Shown here piece after piece: positions 17,590 to 25,624 of a stretch of DNA of 64,000 bases. Each line of letters begins with the position of its first letter. Within the stretch, counting starts at the first letter, position 1. This DNA is from an uncultured Desulfomonile sp. (GTDB lineage: Bacteria > Desulfobacterota > Desulfomonilia > Desulfomonilales > Desulfomonilaceae): the NCBI GenBank assembly GCA_903952205.1, contig CAJBEZ010000060.1, forward strand, positions 1 through 64,000, given 5' to 3'. Below the pieces are notes generated by a model that was given only the letters and a program-made list of their open reading frames with translations, did no database searches and had not been told where the DNA came from. The position numbers and the translations under genes are program-made.

Positions 17590-18926
17590 TAATAGACGAC
17601 GAAGAATTGGCGCTTTCAAACCTTGAGCATATCCTTAGAAAACAGGGCTATGATGTAGCGACAGCAGGTTCTGGACCGAAAGGAATGAATGCGATAAGAG
17701 CTGGAAGTTTCGATGTGGTACTGACGGATCTGAGGATGGAGAAGGTCGACGGTATGGCCATCCTGGAGGAATGCAAGAAGAAGCATCCTTCTACCGAAGT
17801 GATTATGATCACGGGATATGCGACTGTGGACTCCGCCATTGAGGCTATGAAAAGAGGAGCGTATCATTATGTTTCCAAACCGTACCGCATTGACGCCGTT
17901 AGAAAGATAGTCACCGAAGCTCTTGAGAAAATCGAACTTCGCGAGGAAAACCTCCATCTCAAAAATGAACTCAAGAAATTCTACGAAGTAGGCCAGGTCA
18001 AAATCATTACCAAGGACCCTGCTATGTTGAGAATACTTGAGACCGCCCGCCAGATTGGGCCCACTGATTGTAATGTTCTTATAACTGGTGAATCAGGAAC
18101 TGGAAAAGAACTGCTGGCTCGTTATGTTCATGAGCACAGCGCACGGAGTTCCTCATGCATGATGGCTGTTAATTGCGGGACATTCAACGAGGAATTACTC
18201 ACGAACGAGCTTTTTGGCCATGAGAAGGGCGCTTTTACGGGAGCGCACATCAGCAAGCCCGGCATAATTGAATTAGCCAACGGCGGCACTCTTTTCCTGG
18301 ACGAAATAACAGAAATGTCCGTGAATATGCAGGCCAAACTTCTACGAGTAATCCAGGAAAAGCAGTTGATGAGAGTAGGAGGAACTTCGACAATCAATGT
18401 GAATGTGCGTTTTATAGCGGCCACCAACAGAAACATTCAAACCTCTGTTGGTTCAAATGAATTCAGAAAGGATCTGTATTATAGACTCAACGTGATCTCG
18501 TTGGATCTTCCGCCCCTGGCCTCACGTAAAAATGATATTCCATTACTGGCTCAATTCTTTCTTGAAAAGCACTCGAAACTCATGCGACGCGATCTTCCTG
18601 TTATTTCGAAGGAGGTTCTGGAAATATTAACTAATTACGATTTCCCAGGAAATGTCAGGGAATTGGAGAACATCATCGAGCGCGGTATAGCTTTGTCTAC
18701 GGAGGGTCTTATTGAGGACAGGCATCTTCCCGATGATCTGCGGGATTTTCAGATTACCACTTACAGGCGAAAGGATGGTAGTCTTCCCACGCTGGAAGAA
18801 CAGGAAATCAGATACATCAAGCAAGTTCTGGCCGAAAGCGGCGGGAATAAGACTCTGGCGGCGGAGACTCTCGGAATCGACAGGGTTTCCCTATGGCGTA
18901 AGATCAAAAGATTTAATCTGGAGTAA
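17565..18926 (+). CDS. NtrC-family sigma-54-dependent response regulator
   Basis: This 453-residue protein contains a receiver (phospho-Asp55 in VVLTDLRM, Thr in MITGYAT, Lys in YVSKPY), a central AAA+ domain (Walker A GESGTGKE, GAFTGA sigma-54 contact loop, Walker B GTLFLDEI) and a C-terminal Fis-type helix-turn-helix (NKTLAAETLGIDRVSLWRKIKRF). It overlaps the kinase gene. It is the best candidate to bind the TGTTGC-N5-GCAAYA palindromes upstream of the two sigma-54 promoters of this island. Its receiver resembles the one inside the Lon-type protein (ATVDSA, KPY). Confidence 0.93.
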   Translation: MHTPPRILIIDDEELALSNLEHILRKQGYDVATAGSGPKGMNAIRAGSFDVVLTDLRMEKVDGMAILEECKKKHPSTEVIMITGYATVDSAIEAMKRGAYHYVSKPYRIDAVRKIVTEALEKIELREENLHLKNELKKFYEVGQVKIITKDPAMLRILETARQIGPTDCNVLITGESGTGKELLARYVHEHSARSSSCMMAVNCGTFNEELLTNELFGHEKGAFTGAHISKPGIIELANGGTLFLDEITEMSVNMQAKLLRVIQEKQLMRVGGTSTINVNVRFIAATNRNIQTSVGSNEFRKDLYYRLNVISLDLPPLASRKNDIPLLAQFFLEKHSKLMRRDLPVISKEVLEILTNYDFPGNVRELENIIERGIALSTEGLIEDRHLPDDLRDFQITTYRRKDGSLPTLEEQEIRYIKQVLAESGGNKTLAAETLGIDRVSLWRKIKRFNLE

Positions 18927-18960
18927 TCCTGCCGGGCTCTGATGGTAGGAATGTGCAATA

Positions 18961-19231
18961 TCAAGACCTTACAACAAGGACAGGGCATGAGGCGTTCCCG
19001 ATCACTCTTTCCGCTACGCTACCCATCAACAGCCGTTTCATTCCGGTTCGTCCATGAGAACCAATTATTATTATTCCCGAATTTTTCTGTTTTGCGGTTA
19101 AAATTTTGGTGAGGCGCCACCGAAATCACTTTGATGGCGCCTTTTTCCACCTTTGCCAAAGACAACGCCTGACGCAGGGCATTGAAACCTGAGTCAGAGC
19201 CGTCAACGGCCACAAGGATCGTTCTATACAT
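18961..19231 (-). pseudogene. UspA-family universal stress protein, internally deleted and frameshifted
   Basis: The N-terminus (MYRTILVAVDGSDSGFNALR...IKVISVAP) is intact for about 41 residues. The conserved C-terminus (SGIIIIGSHGRTGMKRLLMG ... VIGNASCPVLVV, stop at 18961-18963) is in another frame. About 50-60 residues of the middle of a typical 140-residue UspA are missing. The junction lies near 19100-19120, where AGGCGCCA/TGGCGCCT (19111-19143) forms an inverted repeat. The gene overlaps the end of the TauE gene by 8 bp, so it was part of that operon. Sequencing error alone would not explain the missing segment. Confidence 0.75.
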
Positions 19232-20297
19232 TTTCGCAAGTCTCCGACACCTGACGATTGACTATTTCCGCACGTTTTGCCTTGATCATACTGCCCAGTA
19301 TTATAACTGCGCCGATTGCAAGAGCAAGGCACATTAACGCGAAGCTCACCATATTCATGAAGCTTAACGCTGACTGATTCGCCGAAATCAAATCCAACTG
19401 CGCCAGATATTGAGGAACGGCAAGCGCTCTACTGAAAGCAACTATGATCATAATAGAACCCATAACTATCTTGATCATGTTTTCCTTGACGTAAGTTGTG
19501 CCGATGGCGCCTAATTGAACTCCCAAAAGTGAACCCGCCAGAATTATGAGCGTAAGCCTGATGTCTACCATGCCCGCCATTGCCCATTTGACCGTTCCGC
19601 CGAGTCCCATGAGAAAAGCTATCACCAGTTCTGACGCAGAAGATATAAGGCCGGAAGCGCCTATAACGTATATCATGCCCGGAACCCCGACAAATCCACC
19701 CACAGCGATGGTTGCAGCGAGCAATCCCGTCAGTAAGCCAACCGGTATAGTGAACCAAAGCGATATAGTGAGATTGGCCGTTTTAAAGTGAATCATGGGC
19801 GGAAGATTAATTGATTGAAGGCGTCGGGCCAATTTTGGAACAGGGTCAGCGTCGGTAACTTTGGCCGATTTCCACGCGTCATAGAAAACGTAGCTGCCGA
19901 CGGTTATGAGCACAAAGACAAACGACAGGCTCACATATAGGTTAGACCCGGCCTCACCCCATTTTCCCAGTATCCATTCCTGAATCTTGATACCGATTTG
20001 CACTCCTACTGTTGCGGACGCTGCCATCACAATCCCAAGTTTAAGGTCGACCTGACCGTACCTAAACCTCTTGTAGGCTCCCACCATGGCTTTGGGGAAT
20101 TTGTGACACATGTTGCTGGCCACTGCTACAGCGGCAGGCACTCCAAGACTCATCATTCCTGGCGTCAGCACAAAAGCCCCTCCTGAACCAATGAATCCGC
20201 TGACCAAGCCTCCGATGAAGCCCACTATGAACAAAAAAGACACATTCATCCACGTAAGGTCTATAAATTTTGCAGCCTCCAAGGCATGTTCCGTCAT
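19224..20297 (-). CDS. TauE/SafE family sulfite/anion exporter
   Basis: The 357-residue membrane protein has about 8-9 hydrophobic segments and the duplicated glycine-rich motif of the TauE/SafE family (GLVSGFIGSGGAFVLTPGMM and GLLAATIAVGGFVGVPGMIY). These permeases move sulfite, sulfonates or related organic anions across the inner membrane. In a sulfur-cycling anaerobe it may export sulfite or a similar anion (inference). It follows two small genes and precedes the broken uspA, all on the minus strand behind a shared sigma-54 promoter. Confidence 0.85.
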   Translation of the reverse strand: MTEHALEAAKFIDLTWMNVSFLFIVGFIGGLVSGFIGSGGAFVLTPGMMSLGVPAAVAVASNMCHKFPKAMVGAYKRFRYGQVDLKLGIVMAASATVGVQIGIKIQEWILGKWGEAGSNLYVSLSFVFVLITVGSYVFYDAWKSAKVTDADPVPKLARRLQSINLPPMIHFKTANLTISLWFTIPVGLLTGLLAATIAVGGFVGVPGMIYVIGASGLISSASELVIAFLMGLGGTVKWAMAGMVDIRLTLIILAGSLLGVQLGAIGTTYVKENMIKIVMGSIMIIVAFSRALAVPQYLAQLDLISANQSALSFMNMVSFALMCLALAIGAVIILGSMIKAKRAEIVNRQVSETCENV

Positions 20298-20336
20298 CTG
20301 TGACTCCTTTCAGTCATAATCATGTTGAACGAACCA

Positions 20337-20654
20337 CTAGGCGCTCATTCTCAGGCGAGCGCGAGGTCTTTGAGCGGGACGTGGAACGGACTCTGCCGGA
20401 CGCGGAGCTGTCTTCTTGGTTGTAGCCTCGATCCCAAGAGCCGACCACAAGTTGCTGGCGAATGCCCCGTGAGCAAAAGAAAAAGCAAAAACCGTGGCAA
20501 TTGGCAAAGCGGCGTAAATACCGCCAAGACTGAAAAGCGAGGTTATTGCGTCGGTGTGGCTGAAAACAGCGACTAACATCGCAGCGGACACTGCGCCATA
20601 CATAACAGTCCTCAAAATGGCTTTTGGCTTATTAATTTCGGTAGTTACCGACAT
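20337..20654 (-). CDS. Small membrane protein with basic C-terminal tail
   Basis: The start chosen is the ATG at 20654 because AAAGGAG lies 8 nt upstream; an upstream in-frame ATG lacks a ribosome-binding site. The 105-residue protein has two hydrophobic segments (VMYGAVSAAMLVAVF and GIYAALPIATVFAFSFAHGAFASNLWSALG) and a proline/arginine-rich C-terminus. It lies 40 bp upstream of the TauE gene and is likely an accessory of that exporter (inference). No known family recognised. Confidence 0.6.
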   Translation of the reverse strand: MSVTTEINKPKAILRTVMYGAVSAAMLVAVFSHTDAITSLFSLGGIYAALPIATVFAFSFAHGAFASNLWSALGIEATTKKTAPRPAESVPRPAQRPRARLRMSA

Positions 20655-20777
20655 ATTTATTACTCCTTTAAATGTTTGGTTAGCGCAAATCGACACTATT
20701 TCTTTTTAATGCCCCCAAGAGAGAGACGGACTCTCCAATTGGGCGAGAAACTCGGGTAACGGTTGATAGTTTCCGGG

Positions 20778-20957
20778 TCAAACGTGGTACGATCTTTCCC
20801 TCAATCGGGTTTTGGATTGGCTTTTTCTTTCAACATCCCTTGCTGTTGACCTCTTATCTGATTCCTCCATGATGCCTCGGGCAGTCTGCCATTCGCCCAT
20901 CTCTGCGAATGCTGTGGCTGCGGCCATTCTCTGCAGTTTCTCAAACCATGTTCTCAT
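20778..20957 (-). CDS. Small AFAE-motif protein (59 aa)
   Basis: The gene starts at ATG 20957, with GGAGGAAAT 4 nt upstream. An earlier in-frame ATG at 20999 lies upstream of the predicted sigma-54 transcription start and is unlikely. The protein (MRTWFEKLQRMAAATAFAEMG...) contains the motif TAFAEMGEWQTARGIMEE, like the two motifs in the USP-like protein at 15028-15729, followed by a basic tail. It heads the TauE operon. Function unknown. Confidence 0.6.
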   Translation of the reverse strand: MRTWFEKLQRMAAATAFAEMGEWQTARGIMEESDKRSTARDVERKSQSKTRLRERSYHV

Positions 20958-21004
20958 TACTATTTCCTCCATTGCGGTTAATTCCGTATTCCTGCTCATC
21001 TACT

Positions 21005-21021
21005 ATCAACTTCCGTGCCAA
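21005..21021 (-). promoter_or_regulatory. Sigma-54 -24/-12 promoter of the AFAE/TauE operon
   Basis: TTGGCACGGAAGTTGAT matches the -24/-12 consensus with correct spacing; the -12 GC is GA. It predicts a leader of about 37 nt before the ATG at 20957. Confidence 0.68.
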
Positions 21022-21096
21022 TATAAGATACACATTACAACATGCTGTTATAGTTGATCAAAACGCTGTTGCTGTTTGTTGAAGAGAAAGACAGAC

Positions 21097-21113
21097 TGTT
21101 GCGTTTAGCAACT
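21097..21113. promoter_or_regulatory. Upstream activator palindrome TGTTGC-N5-GCAACT
   Basis: GTTGC-GTTTA-GCAAC is a perfect inverted repeat 76 bp upstream of the -24 element of the AFAE/TauE operon. A half site TGTTGC lies at 21067. Confidence 0.65.
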
Positions 21114-21184
21114 AGCGCAGAGCAAACCCTTGGGAACGGTGTTAGATTCGGCGTCCGGATGTCTTTGTGTCTTCGATTAAGGTT

Positions 21185-21201
21185 TGTTGCATTGTGCAAT
21201 A
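21185..21201. promoter_or_regulatory. Upstream activator palindrome TGTTGC-N5-GCAATA
   Basis: This copy lies 164 bp upstream of the -24 element and about 160 bp before the Lon-type gene, so it could serve both. A GCAACA half site follows at 21215. Confidence 0.65.
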
Positions 21202-21360
21202 TAGATGGTTTTTAGCAACAGGTTAAAATCCCGCCCATGCTTCATTTTTTTTATCGGGTCCGGCCGCGCGCATTTTCAATCTAGAGTCGTTGCCGATTGT
21301 GACCAATAAGTCTATAATGAGGGCGTGAAGTGACATTTTGGCGATAGGGGGTTGCTAAGT

Positions 21361-23406
21361 ATGGGGTTCTTTAAAAAGAGTCAGGAAGAGCGGCCTTCAA
21401 TTCCCCAGGAATTGCTGGATCTGAGGTCTACTATAGATTCGGCTGCCCTCCCTGAACACGTTGAATCAGTAGCGGCAAAAGAACTGGACAGGCTCGAAAA
21501 GACAGATCCATCAGCGGCCGAGTATTCTATTGGATTGAATTACATTGACTACCTTCTTGCGCTGCCGTGGAACAGATATACCGATGATAACCTTGATCTG
21601 GGGAGGGCGCAAACGATTTTGGAGCGTCAGCATTATGGGCTTCAACACGCAAAGGAACGTGTTCTGGAATTCCTTGCGGTCAGGACTCTAAGAAACCAGA
21701 GAGGATTCAAAATCCTGGTGGTTGACGATGAAGAGGTGGCAAGAGAAAATATCCAACGCGTAATTCTTAAAGAAGGCCATTCAGTGCAGACGGCCAATAA
21801 CGGTGTGGAGGCCCTGGAGAAGGTTAAGATTCAGGAGTTTGACCTTATCATTAGTGATTTGCGAATGGATCAGATGAATGGATTGGAACTTCTGGAAGCC
21901 ATGAAAAAGACTGCCACACGAACAGAAATCATGCTCGTCACAGGCCATGCGACGGTTGATTCAGCTGTAGACGCTTTCACAAAAGGGGCGGCGTATTACC
22001 TCACAAAACCCTACAAATTGGATGACTTGAGAGCAGCGGTCAGAAAAATACTCGAGAAGAAACAACATGCTCAAATAACACGTGGCCCTATCTTGTGTTT
22101 CTCAGGCCCTCCCGGCACTGGAAAGACTTCAATCGGCCAGGCCATAGCGGAGGCCATGGAAAGAAAGTTCGCCAGGATATCCATGGCGGGATTAAGAGAC
22201 GAAGCTGAATTGCGGGGACACCGGAGGACTTACGTCGGGGCAATGCCTGGACGTATAATTGGTGAGATGAGAAATTTGGGATTAAAAAATCCTGTTTTTA
22301 TGCTCGACGAGATTGATAAGATCGGACAGGATTTCCGTGGAGATCCTGCTTCGGCGCTTCTAGAAATTTTGGACCCCGAGCAGAATAGAAATTTCAGAGA
22401 TCATTACCTTGATGTGCCGTTTGATCTTTCGTCAGTAATGTTCATTGCCACAGCGAACGTGGTGGAAAATTTACCGGCTGCGCTTTTGGACCGACTGGAG
22501 GTGATCACATTTTCAGGTTATACGGAGCACGAGAAAATGCGAATCGCTCAGAACTTCTTGATACCGAGACAACTCGATGACTCAGGGATTGCGGGACACG
22601 GGACTCAGTTCACCGATGAAGCTGTGTCCCTGATCATCAGGGATTATACCCGGGAAGCCGGACTGCGCAATCTCGAACGAGAGATAGCGAATGTGTGCCG
22701 GAAATTGGCGCTGATATCTCTCCAGCAAGGCGAAGATCGTCTACTTTCTACAGTTGACGCTCCAATGATTCCAAAGTTTCTTGGACCAAGACGTTACCGG
22801 CACGAAGCCGCAGAGGCGGCTAATCAGGTTGGTGTGACAACAGGTCTGGTGTGGACGGAATTTGGCGGAGAAATAATCTTTGTAGAAGCTGCCCGGATGA
22901 AAGGGACTCAACAGTTGATACTTACCGGTTCCCTGGGAGATATCCTGAGGGAATCCGCTCAGACTGCCCTAAGTTATGTCCGTAGTAATGCAGAGATTTT
23001 CAATATTGATCCTGATTTCTTTGCAGAAATTGATATCCATATTCACATTCCAGCGGGGGCGATACCCAAAGACGGGCCTTCAGCCGGAGTGACCATTGCT
23101 CTTGCTCTCATCTCTCTTCTAACGTCTCGCCCAGCCAGAAGGAACGTAGCTCTAAGCGGCGAAATAACCTTGAGCGGCAGGATACTTCCCGTGAGCGGCA
23201 TCAGGGAGAAGAGTCTTGCAGCCCAAAGAGCCGGAGTCAATACGGTTGTATTCCCGCTATCCAATAGCGTGGACATTGAAAGCCTGCCGGATCAAGTGAG
23301 AAACGGACTGGAATTTGTTGTTGCCGGTGACATCACGAGTATTGTCGACCTCGTACTGGACTCCGTCAAAAAACCAATGACTGGCCCTGGTTCCTTAATC
23401 AAATGA
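21361..23406 (+). CDS. Lon-type ATP-dependent protease with an inserted response-regulator receiver domain
   Basis: The 681-residue protein (start at ATG 21361, behind AGGGGG) lacks Lon's N-terminal substrate-binding domain and begins in the helical region ([17 protein letters not shown] ... [20 protein letters not shown]). Residues about 116-238 are a full receiver: acidic pocket D122-D123, phospho-Asp166 (IISDLRM), Thr in LVTGHAT and Lys in LTKPY. Lon resumes exactly at [16 protein letters not shown] (Walker A 249-256), then Walker B ([11 protein letters not shown]) and a protease domain with Ser574 (KDGPSAG) and Lys617 (IREKS), the normal 43-residue spacing. All key residues are present, so a phosphorylation-controlled protease is likely (inference). 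It has its own upstream region and lies 3.8 kb from the kinase gene. Confidence 0.93.
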   Translation: MGFFKKSQEERPSIPQELLDLRSTIDSAALPEHVESVAAKELDRLEKTDPSAAEYSIGLNYIDYLLALPWNRYTDDNLDLGRAQTILERQHYGLQHAKERVLEFLAVRTLRNQRGFKILVVDDEEVARENIQRVILKEGHSVQTANNGVEALEKVKIQEFDLIISDLRMDQMNGLELLEAMKKTATRTEIMLVTGHATVDSAVDAFTKGAAYYLTKPYKLDDLRAAVRKILEKKQHAQITRGPILCFSGPPGTGKTSIGQAIAEAMERKFARISMAGLRDEAELRGHRRTYVGAMPGRIIGEMRNLGLKNPVFMLDEIDKIGQDFRGDPASALLEILDPEQNRNFRDHYLDVPFDLSSVMFIATANVVENLPAALLDRLEVITFSGYTEHEKMRIAQNFLIPRQLDDSGIAGHGTQFTDEAVSLIIRDYTREAGLRNLEREIANVCRKLALISLQQGEDRLLSTVDAPMIPKFLGPRRYRHEAAEAANQVGVTTGLVWTEFGGEIIFVEAARMKGTQQLILTGSLGDILRESAQTALSYVRSNAEIFNIDPDFFAEIDIHIHIPAGAIPKDGPSAGVTIALALISLLTSRPARRNVALSGEITLSGRILPVSGIREKSLAAQRAGVNTVVFPLSNSVDIESLPDQVRNGLEFVVAGDITSIVDLVLDSVKKPMTGPGSLIK

Positions 23407-23650
23407 TTAAAACTAAGGAATCCCCTGGCGGCTTTCACGAATTCACTTTTTGTTTTCGCAAAACATGCGCTCGGCATCCTCATGAATTTGAGATGTGAAT
23501 TAGAGAAGTTGTTAACACTATTAATCCAAGATATACTATTTTTATTTATACGAAACATTGAAACTTCGAAAGAGAGTTTGCGGGAACCTGAAGAAATATT
23601 CGCTGGGGCGCCATGATTATATTTGCCAACATCATTACTGAGGTCAAGCA

Positions 23651-24853
23651 ATGAGTTCGTCCATCCTGCTAGGCATTACCGGAGGAATATCCGCATATAA
23701 AATTCCATCATTGGTACGCCTCATGGTCAAGGCCGGAATGAATGTACAGGTAGTAATGACCCTCTCCGCTTCGAAATTCGTCACTCCCATGACACTAGCC
23801 ACTTTGAGCGGGAACCCAGTGTACTGTGACATGTGGGGGGAACGCGACAGACCCTCTGTAGAGCATATATTTCTGGCCGACGCTGCGAGGATCGCTATTA
23901 TAGCTCCTGCAACCGCCAACTTCATAGGCAAATTGGCCCACGGTATCGCCGACGATATGTTAACTACGGTCATGATGGCTTTTAACAAGCCTGTGCTGAT
24001 ATATCCCGCAATGAATATAAACATGTACAATAATCCAATTCTCAAAGAGAACCTGGAACGATTGATGAGCTTGGGCTACCAGGTGATGGCGCCTGAAAAA
24101 GGTGATCTGGCTTGCGGTTGGGTGGGAGAAGGCAGGATGCCCGAGCCTGAAGCCATATTCCTCGAAGTGAAGCGCAGACTAGCTCCACGTGACATGGACG
24201 GACTGCGTGTATTGGTTACCGCTGGGCCTACTGAGGAGCCACTGGACCCTGTTCGTTTCCTGACAAACCGTTCTTCTGGGAAAATGGGCGTGGCTATCGC
24301 CAAGCGAGCTCTTCAGCGAGGGGCTAAAGTCTGTCTGGTTTCTGGACCTTTGAAGGTTAGTGTTCCTGTAGGGGTAGATCATATCAAAGTAAGGACCGCA
24401 TTAGAAATGATGGAAAAGGTCCTTGAATTGTTTCATGAATCCGACATGGTGTTCAAGGCTGCCGCTGTAGCTGATTTCAGACCTGAATTCACTTGTCGGG
24501 AGAAAATAAAAAAGGGAGATCTGGACCCCACTGTGAACCTCATTTGTAACCCCGATATCCTTGCCACTCTTGGAAGTAAGAAGTGGCCAGACCAGGTGCT
24601 GGTGGGCTTTGCCGCAGAAACTACGGATCCGATTGAAAACGCAAGGGTCAAGCTCAAGAAAAAGAATGTGGATATCCTTGTGCTCAACGATGTTACCCAA
24701 CCAGGCGCGGGTTTTGATTGTGACACAAACGTAGTGAGGCTATTATTTAGAAATGGAGATGAAGAACAACTCTCTCTTATGTCCAAGGAAGACGTGGCGG
24801 ATAAGATTATCAGCCGGGCCATTGAAATGAGGCGGCACAGTCGTGAGAGATGA
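23651..24853 (+). CDS. coaBC: Phosphopantothenoylcysteine decarboxylase/phosphopantothenate-cysteine ligase
   Basis: This bifunctional enzyme makes 4'-phosphopantetheine in coenzyme A synthesis. The N-terminal CoaC flavoprotein domain shows the PxMNxxM motif (PAMNINMYNN) and the active-site Cys in ACGWVGEGRMPEP. The C-terminal CoaB domain follows (VTAGPTEEPLDPVRFLTNRSSGKMG, then FKAAAVADFRP and VGFAAET). At 400 residues the length is normal. GAGG precedes the ATG. Confidence 0.95.
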   Translation: MSSSILLGITGGISAYKIPSLVRLMVKAGMNVQVVMTLSASKFVTPMTLATLSGNPVYCDMWGERDRPSVEHIFLADAARIAIIAPATANFIGKLAHGIADDMLTTVMMAFNKPVLIYPAMNINMYNNPILKENLERLMSLGYQVMAPEKGDLACGWVGEGRMPEPEAIFLEVKRRLAPRDMDGLRVLVTAGPTEEPLDPVRFLTNRSSGKMGVAIAKRALQRGAKVCLVSGPLKVSVPVGVDHIKVRTALEMMEKVLELFHESDMVFKAAAVADFRPEFTCREKIKKGDLDPTVNLICNPDILATLGSKKWPDQVLVGFAAETTDPIENARVKLKKKNVDILVLNDVTQPGAGFDCDTNVVRLLFRNGDEEQLSLMSKEDVADKIISRAIEMRRHSRER

Positions 24854-24922
24854 TCGTTCAACCAGTTTCTACAAGAGGGGTTTGCCCATTGGAATTATCG
24901 ATGATCCAGGTGACGGCTCTTG

Positions 24923-25624
24923 ATGGGTCTTTCTGATGATAACCTGTCGGAGATTTCGGATTATATCGGATATCTATTAAACATAGGTTATTCTGAAATG
25001 GTCTTGCCCGTGCGCCAGGATGCGGAAGTGTCCAATTCACTCTCCCCCCTTTCGTCCATAAGGCAGGAAATAGGCGACTGCCGCAGATGTCCTCTCAGTG
25101 AGGGAAGGACGAATCTTGTTTTTGGCGAAGGCGCCGCTACAGCTAGATTAATGTTTGTGGGTGAAGGCCCGGGAGCGGATGAAGACCGTGAAGGCCGGCC
25201 GTTTGTGGGTAGGGCCGGACAACTGCTGACTCGTATGATCAAGGCAATGGGACTCGAAAGGTCTGAGGTGTACATTGCGAATATTGTTAAATGCCGTCCC
25301 CCCGGGAATCGCGATCCTGAACAATTTGAAATTGAAAAATGTTTGCCCTTTTTGCAGGCCCAGATCGAGGCTATTTGTCCCGAAGTGATAGTAGGTCTGG
25401 GGAGAGTGGCAGTATCATCCTTGCTCGGAAGAAAAGTTTCCATGACACGAATACGTGGAAACATTCAGTATTTTAATGGCATACCCTTGATGCCTACGTA
25501 TCATCCGGCCTTCCTGCTCAGAAAAGAGCATGATCGTAAATGGAAGGCCGATGCGTGGGAAGATCTAAAAAAAGTCATGGCTATGTTGGATTTGCACACT
25601 GATGGTCATGGAGACTCGACATGA
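24923..25624 (+). CDS. Family 4-type uracil-DNA glycosylase
   Basis: The enzyme removes uracil from DNA to begin base-excision repair. The protein has the family signatures GEGPGADEDREGRPFVGRAG and a conserved YHP (MPTYHPAFLL). Four cysteines (CRRC, C in VKCRPP, and C in EKCLPF) are placed to hold a 4Fe-4S cluster. The start used is ATG 24923 (a TTG lies immediately before). It overlaps the NfeD gene by 4 nt. Confidence 0.88.
   Translation: MGLSDDNLSEISDYIGYLLNIGYSEMVLPVRQDAEVSNSLSPLSSIRQEIGDCRRCPLSEGRTNLVFGEGAATARLMFVGEGPGADEDREGRPFVGRAGQLLTRMIKAMGLERSEVYIANIVKCRPPGNRDPEQFEIEKCLPFLQAQIEAICPEVIVGLGRVAVSSLLGRKVSMTRIRGNIQYFNGIPLMPTYHPAFLLRKEHDRKWKADAWEDLKKVMAMLDLHTDGHGDST

Larger units (their letters stand above)
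20958..21360. other. Regulatory region between AFAE operon and Lon-type gene
   Basis: This 400-bp region contains the sigma-54 promoter of the leftward operon and two full plus two partial TGTTGC-type palindromes. No gene is seen in it. A clear promoter for the Lon-type gene was not found. Confidence 0.6.

Noticed and set aside
18949-19143. Hairpin with T tract (AGGCGCCA/TGGCGCCTTTTT) as plus-strand terminator of the NtrC-type gene
   Set aside because: It falls within the coding sequence of the broken uspA on the other strand and lies 185 bp past the gene; more likely a by-product of the coding sequence.
20778-20999. Longer form of the AFAE small protein starting at 20999
   Set aside because: That ATG is upstream of the predicted transcription start and has no ribosome-binding site; ATG 20957 has GGAGG.
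21335-21360. Possible sigma-54 promoter just before the Lon-type gene (TTGGCGATAGGGGGTTGCT)
   Set aside because: The GG-to-GC distance is 14 instead of 12, and it lies almost on top of the start codon and its ribosome-binding site.
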